From the NCBI RefSeq assembly GCF_946479755.1, contig NZ_CAMLHC010000033.1, forward strand, positions 19,750 to 83,749: DNA of 64,000 bases. Direction: 5' to 3'. The stretch is from an uncultured Chitinophaga sp. GTDB taxonomy: Bacteria > Bacteroidota > Bacteroidia > Chitinophagales > Chitinophagaceae. The notes below the pieces were generated by a model that saw only the letters and a list, made by a program, of their open reading frames with translations, had not been told where the DNA came from and made no database searches. Within the stretch, counting starts at the first letter, position 1. Each line of letters starts with the position of its first letter. The position numbers and the translations under genes were made by a program. This document shows, piece after piece, positions 10,501 to 18,475 of this stretch.

Positions 10501-10677
10501 TTTTGGGATTTTTTGATTTACGATTTTGGAATTTCGGGGATTATAATACGATTTACTACTAAAATATAAAAAGACCGAAGCACTGCTTCGGTCTTTTAGT
10601 TTCAGAGTCGCTTTTATGAATCCAGAAATTCCAAAATCGTAAATCAAAAAATCCCAAAATCCCAAAATCCCAAAATC
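10499..10677. repeat. Inverted repeat with 36-bp perfect arms built of ~8-bp units, between convergent stop codons
   Basis: The left arm (10499-10534) is perfectly complementary to 10626-10661. The right arm then continues with two extra copies of the octamer CCAAAATC (10662-10677). The left arm begins inside the TGA of the upstream gene and the right arm reaches the stop codon of the convergent gene. A separate terminator hairpin sits in the loop. Comparable elements of other sequence occur at 18406, 23480, 24215 and 61674. Confidence 0.85.
10568..10598. terminator. Bidirectional terminator inside the inverted repeat
   Basis: AAAAGACCGAAG and CTTCGGTCTTTT form a 12-bp stem around CACTG. Flanking A and T runs allow termination in both directions between the convergent genes. 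Confidence 0.85.
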
Positions 10678-11179
10678 ATTTCACCGTGATCCGCAACGAT
10701 GGTGCGCGGTAAAGTTTCTCTGGTGCGTATTCAATCAGGATGTCATCGAAGTATAATACATCTCCCTGTTGAAGGCTCTCTTTGAGGCGGGTGCTCCAGA
10801 GGGCCGGGAGGCGGGATGTTTTGAAGTTGTCGCCCGTATAGTCTTTATAGATGCCAGGTTGACCGGTAGTATCGTTGAGGTAAGGCTGATGTTGTTCGTA
10901 CGTAAAAGCGAAAGAGATTACGGGGTAGAGATGATTTTTTTCATCGCGTACTACGAGTGCGGAGTCCAGCAGTTTCACCACCTGGCTTTTAGGCAGGGTA
11001 TCGCTGAGAAAGAGTCCCCAGCTGCTGCGGAGCTTCGCGGGGCGTTTGTTGTTCGCCGGCGTGGTTTTGTTCGCGGATGAAGCTTTGGTGGCAGGAACGG
11101 GCTTTCTGCCGGATTGGGCAAAAGTGGCCGTGTTGATCATCAACAGCAGGAAAATGAATGCGGACAGGTGTTTCAGCAT
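10676..11179 (-). CDS. Exported protein of unknown function
   Basis: A 167-aa protein with a clear signal peptide (MLKHLSAFIFLLLMINTATFAQ, cleavage after AQ) and a low-complexity Lys/Ala/Thr/Asn/Pro linker to about residue 50. A globular segment follows with alternating strands (VISFAFTYEQH, GDVLYFDDILIEY) and a final SLRITVK. I do not recognise the family. It lies 60 bp downstream of valS on the same strand but beyond the valS terminator. Its stop codon overlaps the end of the inverted repeat at 10499-10677. Confidence 0.6.
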   Translation of the reverse strand: MLKHLSAFIFLLLMINTATFAQSGRKPVPATKASSANKTTPANNKRPAKLRSSWGLFLSDTLPKSQVVKLLDSALVVRDEKNHLYPVISFAFTYEQHQPYLNDTTGQPGIYKDYTGDNFKTSRLPALWSTRLKESLQQGDVLYFDDILIEYAPEKLYRAPSLRITVK

Positions 11180-11194
11180 GATAGTGACGGGATA

Positions 11195-11230
11195 TAAAAA
11201 AAATCGCCCGGTATACTAACGACCGGGCGA
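11195..11230 (-). terminator. Intrinsic terminator after valS
   Basis: On the minus strand, TCGCCCGGT and ACCGGGCGA form a 9-bp stem followed by eight T residues. It begins about 10 bp past the valS stop. Confidence 0.9.
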
Positions 11231-11239
11231 TGGCTAAAA

Positions 11240-13894
11240 TTATAAAGATTTCAAACTTTCCGTTATCACCTGGATTTTTGCTTCGGCGTCCGCTTTTTTG
11301 CGTCTTTCCGCTTCCACAATCTCCGGTTTGGCGTTCTGTACGAAACGTTCATTGGCCAGTTTGTTTTCCACTGACTTCAGGAAGCCCTGTTGATATTCGA
11401 GGTCCTTCAGCAGGGATTCTTTCTGTGCAGTGGTGTCCAGTACGGTTTCGGTGCCCAGGTAGAATTTATCTTTCTGAACCACGAGTGTGATACAGCCCGG
11501 AACCGCTTCCTGCACGTAATGTACTGCTTTGGCGTTTACCTGTTTGGCGATGGTGTCTTCAATTTGTTTGAAGGCGTTCTCGTGTTTGGTTTCGATATGC
11601 AGTACGATCGGATCTTTTGGTTTGATCTGGTTTTTAGTACGGGCGTCGCGGATGCCGGTGATCACTTCCTGTGCCAGTGTGCCTTCTACGAGGGTGGCAT
11701 GTACCGGTGCGGCAGGAGTAGTGAATTGTTTCATCATCAGCACGTCTGCTTCATCGCGTACTTTCAGCTGTTGGTAGATCTCCTCAGTGATGAACGGCAG
11801 GTAGGGGTGCAGCAGTTGCATCAGCTGTTCGAAGAAAGATACCGTTTGCGCGTATACGGCAGCGGAGATAGGCTGTTCAAAACCTGGTTTCACCCATTCG
11901 AGGTACCAGCTGCAGAAGTCGTCCCAGATAAGGCTGTAGATGGCTTTCAGGCCTTCGCTCAGGCGGAAGTCAGCGTGCAGCGAGGCTACCTGTGCCTGTA
12001 CTTCATTCAGGCGGCTCTGGAACCATCTGATGGGGAAGAGGCTGGAGGCGTCCACATTGTCAGTCGCCTGACGGGATTCCCACATTTTCACCAGTTTCAG
12101 CGCATTCCAGATTTTATTGTTGAAGTTACGGCCCTGATCGCAGCTGGAGGTATCGAACAGGAGGTCGTTACCGGCAGGGGAGCTGATCATTACGCCGAAA
12201 CGTACGGCGTCGGCGCCGTAGCTGTGAATGAGTTCCAGCAGGTCGGGCGAGTTGCCCAGCTGTTTACTCATTTTACGGCCTTCCTTGTCTCTCACCATAC
12301 CGGTGAAATACACGTCGTTGAAAGGCTTTTGTCCGTTGAATTCCAGGCCGGCCATGATCATACGGGCCACCCAGAAGAAAATGATATCCTGACCGGTAAC
12401 CAGTACGGAACCGGGGTAGTAGTATTTGTAGTCTGCGTTGTCCGGGCTGGAGATACCGTTGAATACTTCCATGGGCCAGAGCCATGAGGAGAACCAGGTA
12501 TCGAGGCAGTCTTCATCCTGCTTCAGGTCGGCCGCGGTCAGTGTGATGCCTTTCTGTGCGAACAGGGCTACGGCTTCTTCTGCGGTGGCGGCTACTTCAA
12601 AAGTACCGTCGGCAGCATACCAGGCAGGGATCTGCTGTCCCCACCACAGTTGGCGGGAGATACACCAGTCCTTTACATTTTCCATCCAGTATTTGTAGGT
12701 AGCGAGGAAACGGTCGCCGGGATGTATTTTAACATCGCCGTTTACTACAGCGTCCAGCGCCGGTTTAGCGATGTTGGCCATTTTTACGAACCACTGGGTG
12801 GAGATGCGGGGCTCTACTACGGTCGTCGGGTTGCGCTGACTGTAGCCGAGGCGGGTGGTATAAGCTTCTTCTTTCACCAGCTGGCCGGCTTCTGCGAGAG
12901 CGGCTACTGTTTTCTTACGGGCCACGAAACGGTCTTCTCCAACGAATACCACGGCGGCGGCGCTCAGGGTGCCGTCGTCGTTGAGGGTGTCGATGATGTC
13001 GAGGTTATGTTTCAGGCCGAGGTTATAGTCATTGATATCGTGTGCGGGCGTCACTTTCAGGGCGCCGGTACCGAAGGCTTTGTCCACGTAGGTGTCGAAG
13101 ATAATGGGCACGGGGCGGTTTACCAGCGGAACGATGGCAAAATGACCTTTCAGGTGCGCATATCTTTCATCTTCCGGGTTTACGCAGATGGCGGTATCGC
13201 CCATGATGGTCTCCGGGCGTTGGGTGGCGATGGTGATGAATTCGCCGGTGGGTTTACCTTCCGCGTCGGTGATGGCATATTTAACATGGTACAGGAAACC
13301 CTGGATGTCTTTGTATTCCACTTCCTCGTCGCTCAAAGCGGTTTTGGCCTTGGGGTCCCAGTTGATCATGCGGGCGCCGCGATAGATGAGACCTTTGTTG
13401 TACAGTTCCACGAACACTTTGATCACCGCTTTATAATAGTGGTCGTCCATGGTAAAGGTCACCCTGTCCCAGTCGCAGGAGCAGCCGAGTTTTTTGATCT
13501 GTTGGTAGATGATACCACCATATTTTTCTTTCCACTCAAAAGCGTGTTTGAGGAAGTCTTCGCGGGAGAGCTGGGATTTTTCGATCCCTTTTTCTCTTTT
13601 CAGCATGTCTACCACTTTCGCTTCCGTTGCGATGGAGGCGTGGTCGGAACCGGGTACCCAGCAGGCGTTGAAACCGCTCATACGGGCGCGGCGCACCAGT
13701 ATGTCCTGGACTGTTTCATTGAGGGTATGGCCAAGATGCAAGACCCCGGTGACGTTAGGCGGGGGGATCACTACAGTAAAGGGCTGGCGGCTATCCGGCG
13801 TAGAGTGGAAATAACCTTTGTCCATCCAGTGTTGGTACCATTTTTCTTCAACCGTTGCAGGCAGGTAATTTTTCGAGAGTTCCATGCTATTCAT
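11240..13894 (-). CDS. valS: Valyl-tRNA synthetase
   Basis: ValS charges tRNA-Val. The 884-aa chain is the usual length for class Ia ValRS. It shows the HIGH-type motif in PPNVTGVLHLGHTLN near residue 45-60, the KMSKS-type motif in GRKMSKQLGNS near 530, GSDHASIATE, and a C-terminal charged coiled-coil arm (AERRKKADAEAKIQ) that contacts tRNA. The open frame extends upstream to 14128, but that extension has no synthetase features. A -7 element TATTTTTG at 13914-13907 puts transcription start just before 13894. ATG at 13894 and at 13885 are both good starts. Confidence 0.96.
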   Translation of the reverse strand: MNSMELSKNYLPATVEEKWYQHWMDKGYFHSTPDSRQPFTVVIPPPNVTGVLHLGHTLNETVQDILVRRARMSGFNACWVPGSDHASIATEAKVVDMLKREKGIEKSQLSREDFLKHAFEWKEKYGGIIYQQIKKLGCSCDWDRVTFTMDDHYYKAVIKVFVELYNKGLIYRGARMINWDPKAKTALSDEEVEYKDIQGFLYHVKYAITDAEGKPTGEFITIATQRPETIMGDTAICVNPEDERYAHLKGHFAIVPLVNRPVPIIFDTYVDKAFGTGALKVTPAHDINDYNLGLKHNLDIIDTLNDDGTLSAAAVVFVGEDRFVARKKTVAALAEAGQLVKEEAYTTRLGYSQRNPTTVVEPRISTQWFVKMANIAKPALDAVVNGDVKIHPGDRFLATYKYWMENVKDWCISRQLWWGQQIPAWYAADGTFEVAATAEEAVALFAQKGITLTAADLKQDEDCLDTWFSSWLWPMEVFNGISSPDNADYKYYYPGSVLVTGQDIIFFWVARMIMAGLEFNGQKPFNDVYFTGMVRDKEGRKMSKQLGNSPDLLELIHSYGADAVRFGVMISSPAGNDLLFDTSSCDQGRNFNNKIWNALKLVKMWESRQATDNVDASSLFPIRWFQSRLNEVQAQVASLHADFRLSEGLKAIYSLIWDDFCSWYLEWVKPGFEQPISAAVYAQTVSFFEQLMQLLHPYLPFITEEIYQQLKVRDEADVLMMKQFTTPAAPVHATLVEGTLAQEVITGIRDARTKNQIKPKDPIVLHIETKHENAFKQIEDTIAKQVNAKAVHYVQEAVPGCITLVVQKDKFYLGTETVLDTTAQKESLLKDLEYQQGFLKSVENKLANERFVQNAKPEIVEAERRKKADAEAKIQVITESLKSL

Positions 13895-13906
13895 AATATA
13901 AGTCTG

Positions 13907-13938
13907 CAAAAATAACGGAGATTGACCAGAGAAGGAAA
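13907..13938 (-). promoter_or_regulatory. Probable valS promoter
   Basis: On the minus strand, TTTC (13938-13935), a 20-bp spacer and TATTTTTG (13914-13907) match the Bacteroidota promoter at 11 of 12 positions. The leader to the first ATG would be only about 8 nt. Confidence 0.55.
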
Positions 13939-14052
13939 TTATGGGGCAGAATATTAGTGCGGGACCGCAGTGCCGGGAAAGATGACGGGATGCGCGTTGT
14001 GCGCCCGTTTCCCTTCGGCCGGCTGCAATACTGCTGCACCAGCGGCTTTTGT

Positions 14053-14082
14053 GCAAAAAAAAAGTGCATCCGGGGATGCACC
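14053..14082 (-). terminator. Intrinsic terminator after threonine aldolase gene
   Basis: On the minus strand, GTGCATCC pairs with GGATGCAC, followed by nine T residues (A run at 14055-14063 on the plus strand). It lies about 70 bp past the stop, after the CCCGGG palindrome at 14117-14135. Confidence 0.85.
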
Positions 14083-14116
14083 TTTTGCGGTAGATAAGTG
14101 TCTTTATATAGGTAAT

Positions 14117-14135
14117 CCCGGGCTTCAACCCCGGG
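14117..14135. repeat. CCCGGG palindrome, copy 1
   Basis: CCCGGG-CTTCAAC-CCCGGG lies 16 bp past the stop codon of the threonine aldolase gene and before its terminator. A near-identical element (CTTTAGC centre) holds the same place after the LEA-type gene at 26310-26328. It is a short dispersed palindrome. Confidence 0.75.
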
Positions 14136-14151
14136 ACACGGCTTGTACGGT

Positions 14152-15171
14152 TTACATGGTTTCAGCGATGACCTGGCAGGTTTTTGCCACCATTTCGGGC
14201 GTGATGTCCAGGTGGACGACCATTCTGACCTGTGTAGGGGAGATGGCCATGGTAAGGATGCCTTCTTTGCGGAAGTGGTCTGTCAGTTTCTGGGGTGTCC
14301 ATTCGCCGCCGGTAACTTCGAAGATGAGGATATTGGTTTCCACGGGCAGCATATGGCCGGTGAAGGTTTTTTCCAGCAGGGCTGCCGCTATTTGTTTGGC
14401 GTGCTGGTGGTCTTCTTCGAGGCGCTGGATATTGTTCTCCATGGCATAGATGCCGGTGGCGGCCATATAGCCGGCCTGCCGCAGGCCGCCGCCCAGTTTC
14501 TTGCGTACGCGTCGGGCTTCGCGGATGAAGGCGGTGCTGCCGAGGAGTACGGAGCCCATGGGGCAGCCCATGCCTTTGTTGAGGCATACGGAGATGCTGT
14601 CAAACGTACGTCCGTAGCTGCGGGGATCCTGCCCGGTGGCTACGATGGCATTGAAAAGGCGGGCGCCGTCCAGGTGGAGGGCCAGTTTATGGTGGTCGCA
14701 GACCTGGCGGATACGGAGCACCTCGTCCCAGTCGTAGCAGCATCCGCCGCCGCGGTTGGAAGTATTTTCGAGGCATACCAGGCTGGTGCGGGCTTTGTGG
14801 ACATCGTCGGGGTTGATGGCCGCTTCCACCTGGGCAGCGGTGATCATGCCGCGGTCGCCGGTGATGGGATGTACCTGGGCGCCGGCGTTGAAGGCGATGC
14901 CGCCTCCTTCATAAATATAAACATGGGCGAGGTTGCTGCAAACCACTTCATCCCCCGGCAACGTATGTACTTTGATGGCAATCTGGTTGCTCATTGTGCC
15001 GGAAGGGCAGTAAAGGGCTGCCTCTTTGCCAAAATAGTCTGCCATCATGGCTTCCAGTTTGTTGACACTGGGGTCTTCGCCAAAAACGTCGTCTCCTGTT
15101 TCAGCCTGTAACATGGCCTGTAACATGCCAGGGCCGGGGCGTGTAAAAGTATCGCTGCGAAAGTCTATCAT
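14152..15171 (-). CDS. ltaE: Low-specificity threonine aldolase (PLP-dependent)
   Basis: The enzyme splits L-threonine or allo-threonine to glycine and acetaldehyde. The 339-aa protein has the family hallmarks: start MIDFRSDTFTRPGPGM, GDDVFGEDPSVNKLE at 26-40, H83 stacking on PLP (NLAHVYIYEGGG), LHLDGARLFNA at 166-175 and the PLP-binding Lys199 in SVCLNKGMGCPMGS. With the serine dehydratase at 6157 it gives the region two hydroxy-amino-acid degrading enzymes, although the genes are not linked. The CCCGGG palindrome and a terminator follow its stop. Confidence 0.93.
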   Translation of the reverse strand: MIDFRSDTFTRPGPGMLQAMLQAETGDDVFGEDPSVNKLEAMMADYFGKEAALYCPSGTMSNQIAIKVHTLPGDEVVCSNLAHVYIYEGGGIAFNAGAQVHPITGDRGMITAAQVEAAINPDDVHKARTSLVCLENTSNRGGGCCYDWDEVLRIRQVCDHHKLALHLDGARLFNAIVATGQDPRSYGRTFDSISVCLNKGMGCPMGSVLLGSTAFIREARRVRKKLGGGLRQAGYMAATGIYAMENNIQRLEEDHQHAKQIAAALLEKTFTGHMLPVETNILIFEVTGGEWTPQKLTDHFRKEGILTMAISPTQVRMVVHLDITPEMVAKTCQVIAETM

Positions 15172-15346
15172 ATGATTGAATAATTTGCAAGGACTTTGAC
15201 TATAAATTAGTTAAGATGCTAATTTAATAATGATTATTTATCAATTGTTAAAATTTGCATAAAGCGTGTGGCAACAAGGACTAAAGCACTATAAAATATC
15301 GTTATAAAACTGTACTTTGTTATAGCGAAGACGAAAAAAAGAAGGA
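15172..15346. other. AT-rich intergenic stretch between ltaE and the rpoD promoter
   Basis: Divergent intergenic DNA without an open frame or hairpin I can support. It must hold the ltaE promoter, but I see no full consensus match on the minus strand. Confidence 0.6.
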
Positions 15347-15378
15347 TTTGGTAGAGTGGTGGGTTAGCACGATCTTTG
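15347..15378 (+). promoter_or_regulatory. rpoD promoter (TTTG-N20-GATCTTTG)
   Basis: TTTG at 15347-15350 and GATCTTTG at 15371-15378, spacer 20 bp, match the Bacteroidota consensus in 11 of 12 positions. The leader to the ATG is about 115 nt. Confidence 0.7.
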
Positions 15379-15498
15379 CAGGCTAATTAAAACAAACGAA
15401 TAAGGTGCGGGAAATTTTGTAAGTTAATTAAATTCAAAATTCAAACAAAATATTTCTTTCGCTGTTATTCTTATTTATAAACCAATACAATTTTTCAT

Positions 15499-16356
15499 AT
15501 GAGGCAACTTAAAATTGCCACCCAGATCACCAATCGTGATTCGCAGGCGGTAGAAAAGTACCTGCAGGAAATCTCGAAGATCCCTTTGTTAACACCTGAG
15601 GAGGAGACCGTTTTGGCGCAGCGCATTAAAATGGGCGATCAGAAGGCTCTTGAAAGATTGACTACAGGAAACTTACGTTTCGTGGTTTCCGTTGCCAAGC
15701 AGTATCAGCACCAGGGGCTCAGCCTCAGCGACCTTATCAATGAAGGTAATTTAGGCCTGATCAAAGCTGCGCAGCGTTTCGATGAAACGAAAGGTTTCAA
15801 ATTCATCTCTTATGCAGTATGGTGGATTCGCCAGTCCATCCTGCAGGCGTTGGCCGAACAAGGTCGTCTCGTTCGTCTGCCGCAGAACAAAATTGGCACC
15901 TATAATAAAGCGAACAAAGCTTACATGGCATTTGAACAGGAAAACGAGCGTGAGCCTTCTACCGAGGAACTCGCAGAAATCCTGGAAATGTCTGAATCGG
16001 AAATCAATAACATTTTCCAGAGCAACACCCGCCATATGTCACTGGACGCACCAGTACATGAAGCTGAAGACGTAGCCATGGGAGACCTGCTGGAAGGTGG
16101 AGACATTACCGACGACGACGTGATGAGAGATTCCCTCCGCGAGGAAATACGCCGGGTGTTAAAATCCCTGAGCCCCCGCGAAGCGGAAATTGTGAATGCC
16201 TATTTCGGTCTGGATGGTGAAAACGGCGCAACAATCGAACAAATCGGACAGAAGTACGATCTGACCAAAGAAAGAATCAGGCAAATCAAGGAACGCGCTA
16301 TCAAAAGGCTCCAGAAAGCACGCTATAGCGGTGCCCTGAAATCCTACCTGGGATAA
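15499..16356 (+). CDS. rpoD: Primary RNA polymerase sigma-70 factor, short Bacteroidota type
   Basis: The 285-aa protein begins MRQLKIATQITNRDSQAVEKYLQEI, the standard start of the Bacteroidota housekeeping sigma, which lacks region 1.1. Region 2 has NLRFVVSVAKQYQHQGLSL and the promoter-melting helix FISYAVWWIRQSILQAL. Region 3 contains REPSTEELAEILEMSE. Region 4 ends with LTKERIRQIKERAIKRLQ, the -35-recognition helix-turn-helix. This factor is expected to read the TTTG / TAnnTTTG promoters marked in this window. It is monocistronic, with its own promoter and terminator. Confidence 0.97.
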   Translation: MRQLKIATQITNRDSQAVEKYLQEISKIPLLTPEEETVLAQRIKMGDQKALERLTTGNLRFVVSVAKQYQHQGLSLSDLINEGNLGLIKAAQRFDETKGFKFISYAVWWIRQSILQALAEQGRLVRLPQNKIGTYNKANKAYMAFEQENEREPSTEELAEILEMSESEINNIFQSNTRHMSLDAPVHEAEDVAMGDLLEGGDITDDDVMRDSLREEIRRVLKSLSPREAEIVNAYFGLDGENGATIEQIGQKYDLTKERIRQIKERAIKRLQKARYSGALKSYLG

Positions 16357-16403
16357 TATTTTCGATTTCCGGAGAAATCACTGTATAAATCCTCTTAATC
16401 TAT

Positions 16404-16445
16404 AAAAACACCGGCCTTGTAAATACATGGCCGGTGTTTTTATAT
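16404..16445 (+). terminator. Intrinsic terminator after rpoD
   Basis: AAAACACCGGCC and GGCCGGTGTTTT form a 12-bp stem around TTGTAAATACAT, ending in a T run, about 45 bp past the stop. Confidence 0.9.
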
Positions 16446-16471
16446 TGATAACACCCCTTATTTTTGCAAAC

Positions 16472-17353
16472 ATGCGCAACTTCCTGATGATCATCGTGGC
16501 TGCCGCTGCATTCCTTTCCGCCTGCGAGAAAGATATCAGCGTCAACCTGCAACAGCAGGAACCTTCGCTCGTGGTGGAAGGTAAATTTGAAACCAACCGG
16601 TACCCGCAGGTAGTGCTCACCCGCAGCCTCGGCTACTTTTCGAAGATAGATCCCGCCACCTTACTGGCCTCCTTTGTGCATAACGCCGTGGTGACCGTCT
16701 CCGACAGTGTCCGCACCATGACACTCAAAGAAAGGATCGTGGAAATACCCGGACTTGGTCCCGTTTTCGCCTACGTGCCCGACAGCACCGGATCTGCCGC
16801 TTTCAGAGGAAAAAACGGCGGCCGGTATACCTTGAAAATTAAGGCTGACAATAAGTCATACGAGGCAGTGACAACAATACCCCTGCAGGGCCTCCACCTG
16901 GACACCATCTGGTGGCAACGGGTAAGGCAGGAAAACGATACCTCCAAGGCTCGTGTATGGGCCAGGATCACCGATGCTGCGGCGTCCGGCAACTATGCCC
17001 GGTACTTCACCCGGATCAACAGCGGCGGCTTCCTGCCCGGTATGAACTCCACCATGGATGACCAGGTGGTGAACGGCACAACATTTGAAATTCCTCTCGA
17101 CGCCGGCGTCGACAAAAGCAAACGCGAAAATCCGGAGACATACGGCTTTTTTAAAAGAGGCGATACGGTAACGGTGAAGTTCTGTAACGTCGATAAAGCC
17201 ACCTTCAGCTTCTGGCGGGCGTTGGACTTTGCCTATAACAGCACCGGCAATCCGTTTGCATCTCCCACGAAAATATTGGGAAATGTGCCCGGCGCCGTCG
17301 GCTACTGGGGCGGTTATGCCGTCACCTATAAAACAGTTATTATCAGGAAATAA
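16472..17353 (+). CDS. DUF4249-family lipoprotein (without receptor partner)
   Basis: The 293-aa product has a lipoprotein signal with lipobox LSAC (Cys16). The mature start EKDISVNLQQQEPSLVVEGKFETNRYPQVVLTRS in pieces matches the opening Ig-like strand of DUF4249 proteins. These are normally encoded beside TonB-dependent receptors in Bacteroidota and presumed to be surface accessory lipoproteins. No receptor gene is adjacent here; the next gene is trxB, 21 bp downstream. A perfect -7 element TATTTTTG (16459-16466) ends only five bases before the ATG, so the transcript may be leaderless. An upstream in-frame start at 16427 would lie inside the rpoD terminator and was rejected. Confidence 0.8.
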   Translation: MRNFLMIIVAAAAFLSACEKDISVNLQQQEPSLVVEGKFETNRYPQVVLTRSLGYFSKIDPATLLASFVHNAVVTVSDSVRTMTLKERIVEIPGLGPVFAYVPDSTGSAAFRGKNGGRYTLKIKADNKSYEAVTTIPLQGLHLDTIWWQRVRQENDTSKARVWARITDAAASGNYARYFTRINSGGFLPGMNSTMDDQVVNGTTFEIPLDAGVDKSKRENPETYGFFKRGDTVTVKFCNVDKATFSFWRALDFAYNSTGNPFASPTKILGNVPGAVGYWGGYAVTYKTVIIRK

Positions 17354-17374
17354 TTTATATAGAGCAATCAAAGT

Positions 17375-18322
17375 ATGGAAAACAAACAACAAGAACATGT
17401 GCATCTGTTGATCATCGGTTCCGGCCCCGCCGGCTACACCGCTGCAATATATGCCTCAAGAGCCAACCTTAAACCAGTATTGTACCAGGGTATTCAACCC
17501 GGTGGCCAGCTGACCATTACTACTGAAGTGGAAAACTATCCCGGCTACCCGGAAGGTATCCAGGGCCCGGAAATGATGGTGGACTTCGAAAAACAGGCTA
17601 CCCGCATGGGCGCTGATATCCGCTACGGCCTGGCTACTGCCGTGGACTTCAGCAAACAACCATATAAAGTGACCATCGACGAGGAAAAAGAAATCACTGC
17701 CGACGCCATCATCATCGCTACAGGCGCCTCCGCCAAATGGCTGGGACTTCCGTCCGAACAACGGCTCAACGGCAGCGGCGTTTCTGCCTGCGCAGTATGC
17801 GACGGTTTCTTCTTCCGCGGTAAAGAAGTAGCGATCGTTGGCGCCGGTGACACCGCCGCTGAAGAAGCGCTCTACCTCTCTAAAATGTGCACCACCGTAC
17901 ACATGCTCGTGCGTAAACACGAAATGCGCGCCTCCAAAGTAATGCAGGACCGCGTACTGAAAACCTCCAATATCATCGTATACTGGAACACCGAAACGGA
18001 CGAGGTACTGGGCGATAAAAAAGTGGAAGCCGTAAGAGTACGCAATAACCAAACCGGCGAGAAAAAAGACGTTCCGGTAAGCGCTTTCTTCGTAGCTATC
18101 GGCCACCAGCCTAACTCCGCCATCTTTAAAGACTACCTGCAGCTGGACGACCAGGATTATATCGTGACCGTTCCGGGCAGCAGCCGTACCAGCATCGAAG
18201 GCGTATTCGCCTGCGGCGACGTACAGGACAAAATTTACCGTCAGGCTGTAACAGCAGCTGGCAGCGGTTGTATGGCCGCCCTCGACGCTGAAAGATACCT
18301 GTCAGCCAAAGAACACCAATAA
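17375..18322 (+). CDS. trxB: Thioredoxin reductase
   Basis: TrxB transfers electrons from NADPH through FAD to thioredoxin. The 315-aa protein has the FAD-binding GSGPAG at residues 15-20, PGGQLTITTEVENYPG, the redox-active CAVC at 139-142 followed by DGFFF, the NADPH site GAGDTAAEEA at 156-165, and FACGDVQD near the C-terminus. It follows the DUF4249 gene by 21 bp, so the two may be co-transcribed. An inverted-repeat region separates it from folB. Confidence 0.96.
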   Translation: MENKQQEHVHLLIIGSGPAGYTAAIYASRANLKPVLYQGIQPGGQLTITTEVENYPGYPEGIQGPEMMVDFEKQATRMGADIRYGLATAVDFSKQPYKVTIDEEKEITADAIIIATGASAKWLGLPSEQRLNGSGVSACAVCDGFFFRGKEVAIVGAGDTAAEEALYLSKMCTTVHMLVRKHEMRASKVMQDRVLKTSNIIVYWNTETDEVLGDKKVEAVRVRNNQTGEKKDVPVSAFFVAIGHQPNSAIFKDYLQLDDQDYIVTVPGSSRTSIEGVFACGDVQDKIYRQAVTAAGSGCMAALDAERYLSAKEHQ

Positions 18323-18405
18323 ACAATGACAAACGGAGAACGACGAACGATACTCCAGGTATGCTTCGCCAGCCTCCGGTCATTATTAAAATCAATAACA
18401 ACCAC

Positions 18406-18469
18406 ATTACGAATTACTGATTACGGATTGTACCCCAATTCGTAATTCGTAATTCGTAATCCGTAATTG
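18406..18469. repeat. Inverted repeat of ~7-bp units (ATTACGR) between trxB and folB
   Basis: The left arm (18406-18430) reads as imperfect ATTACGA/ATTACTG/ATTACGG heptamers. The right arm (18436-18469) is AATTCGT repeated three times then AATCCGTAATT, the reverse complement of the same units. A further stem AATGAC...CGGAG / CTCCG...GTCATT lies just upstream (18325-18387). The right arm reaches to within seven bases of the folB ATG. Confidence 0.75.
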
Positions 18470-18475
18470 TCCCAG

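Noticed and set aside
11390..13915. Long open frames antisense to valS
   Set aside because: They are shadows of the valS reading frame, with no start signals or recognisable domains.
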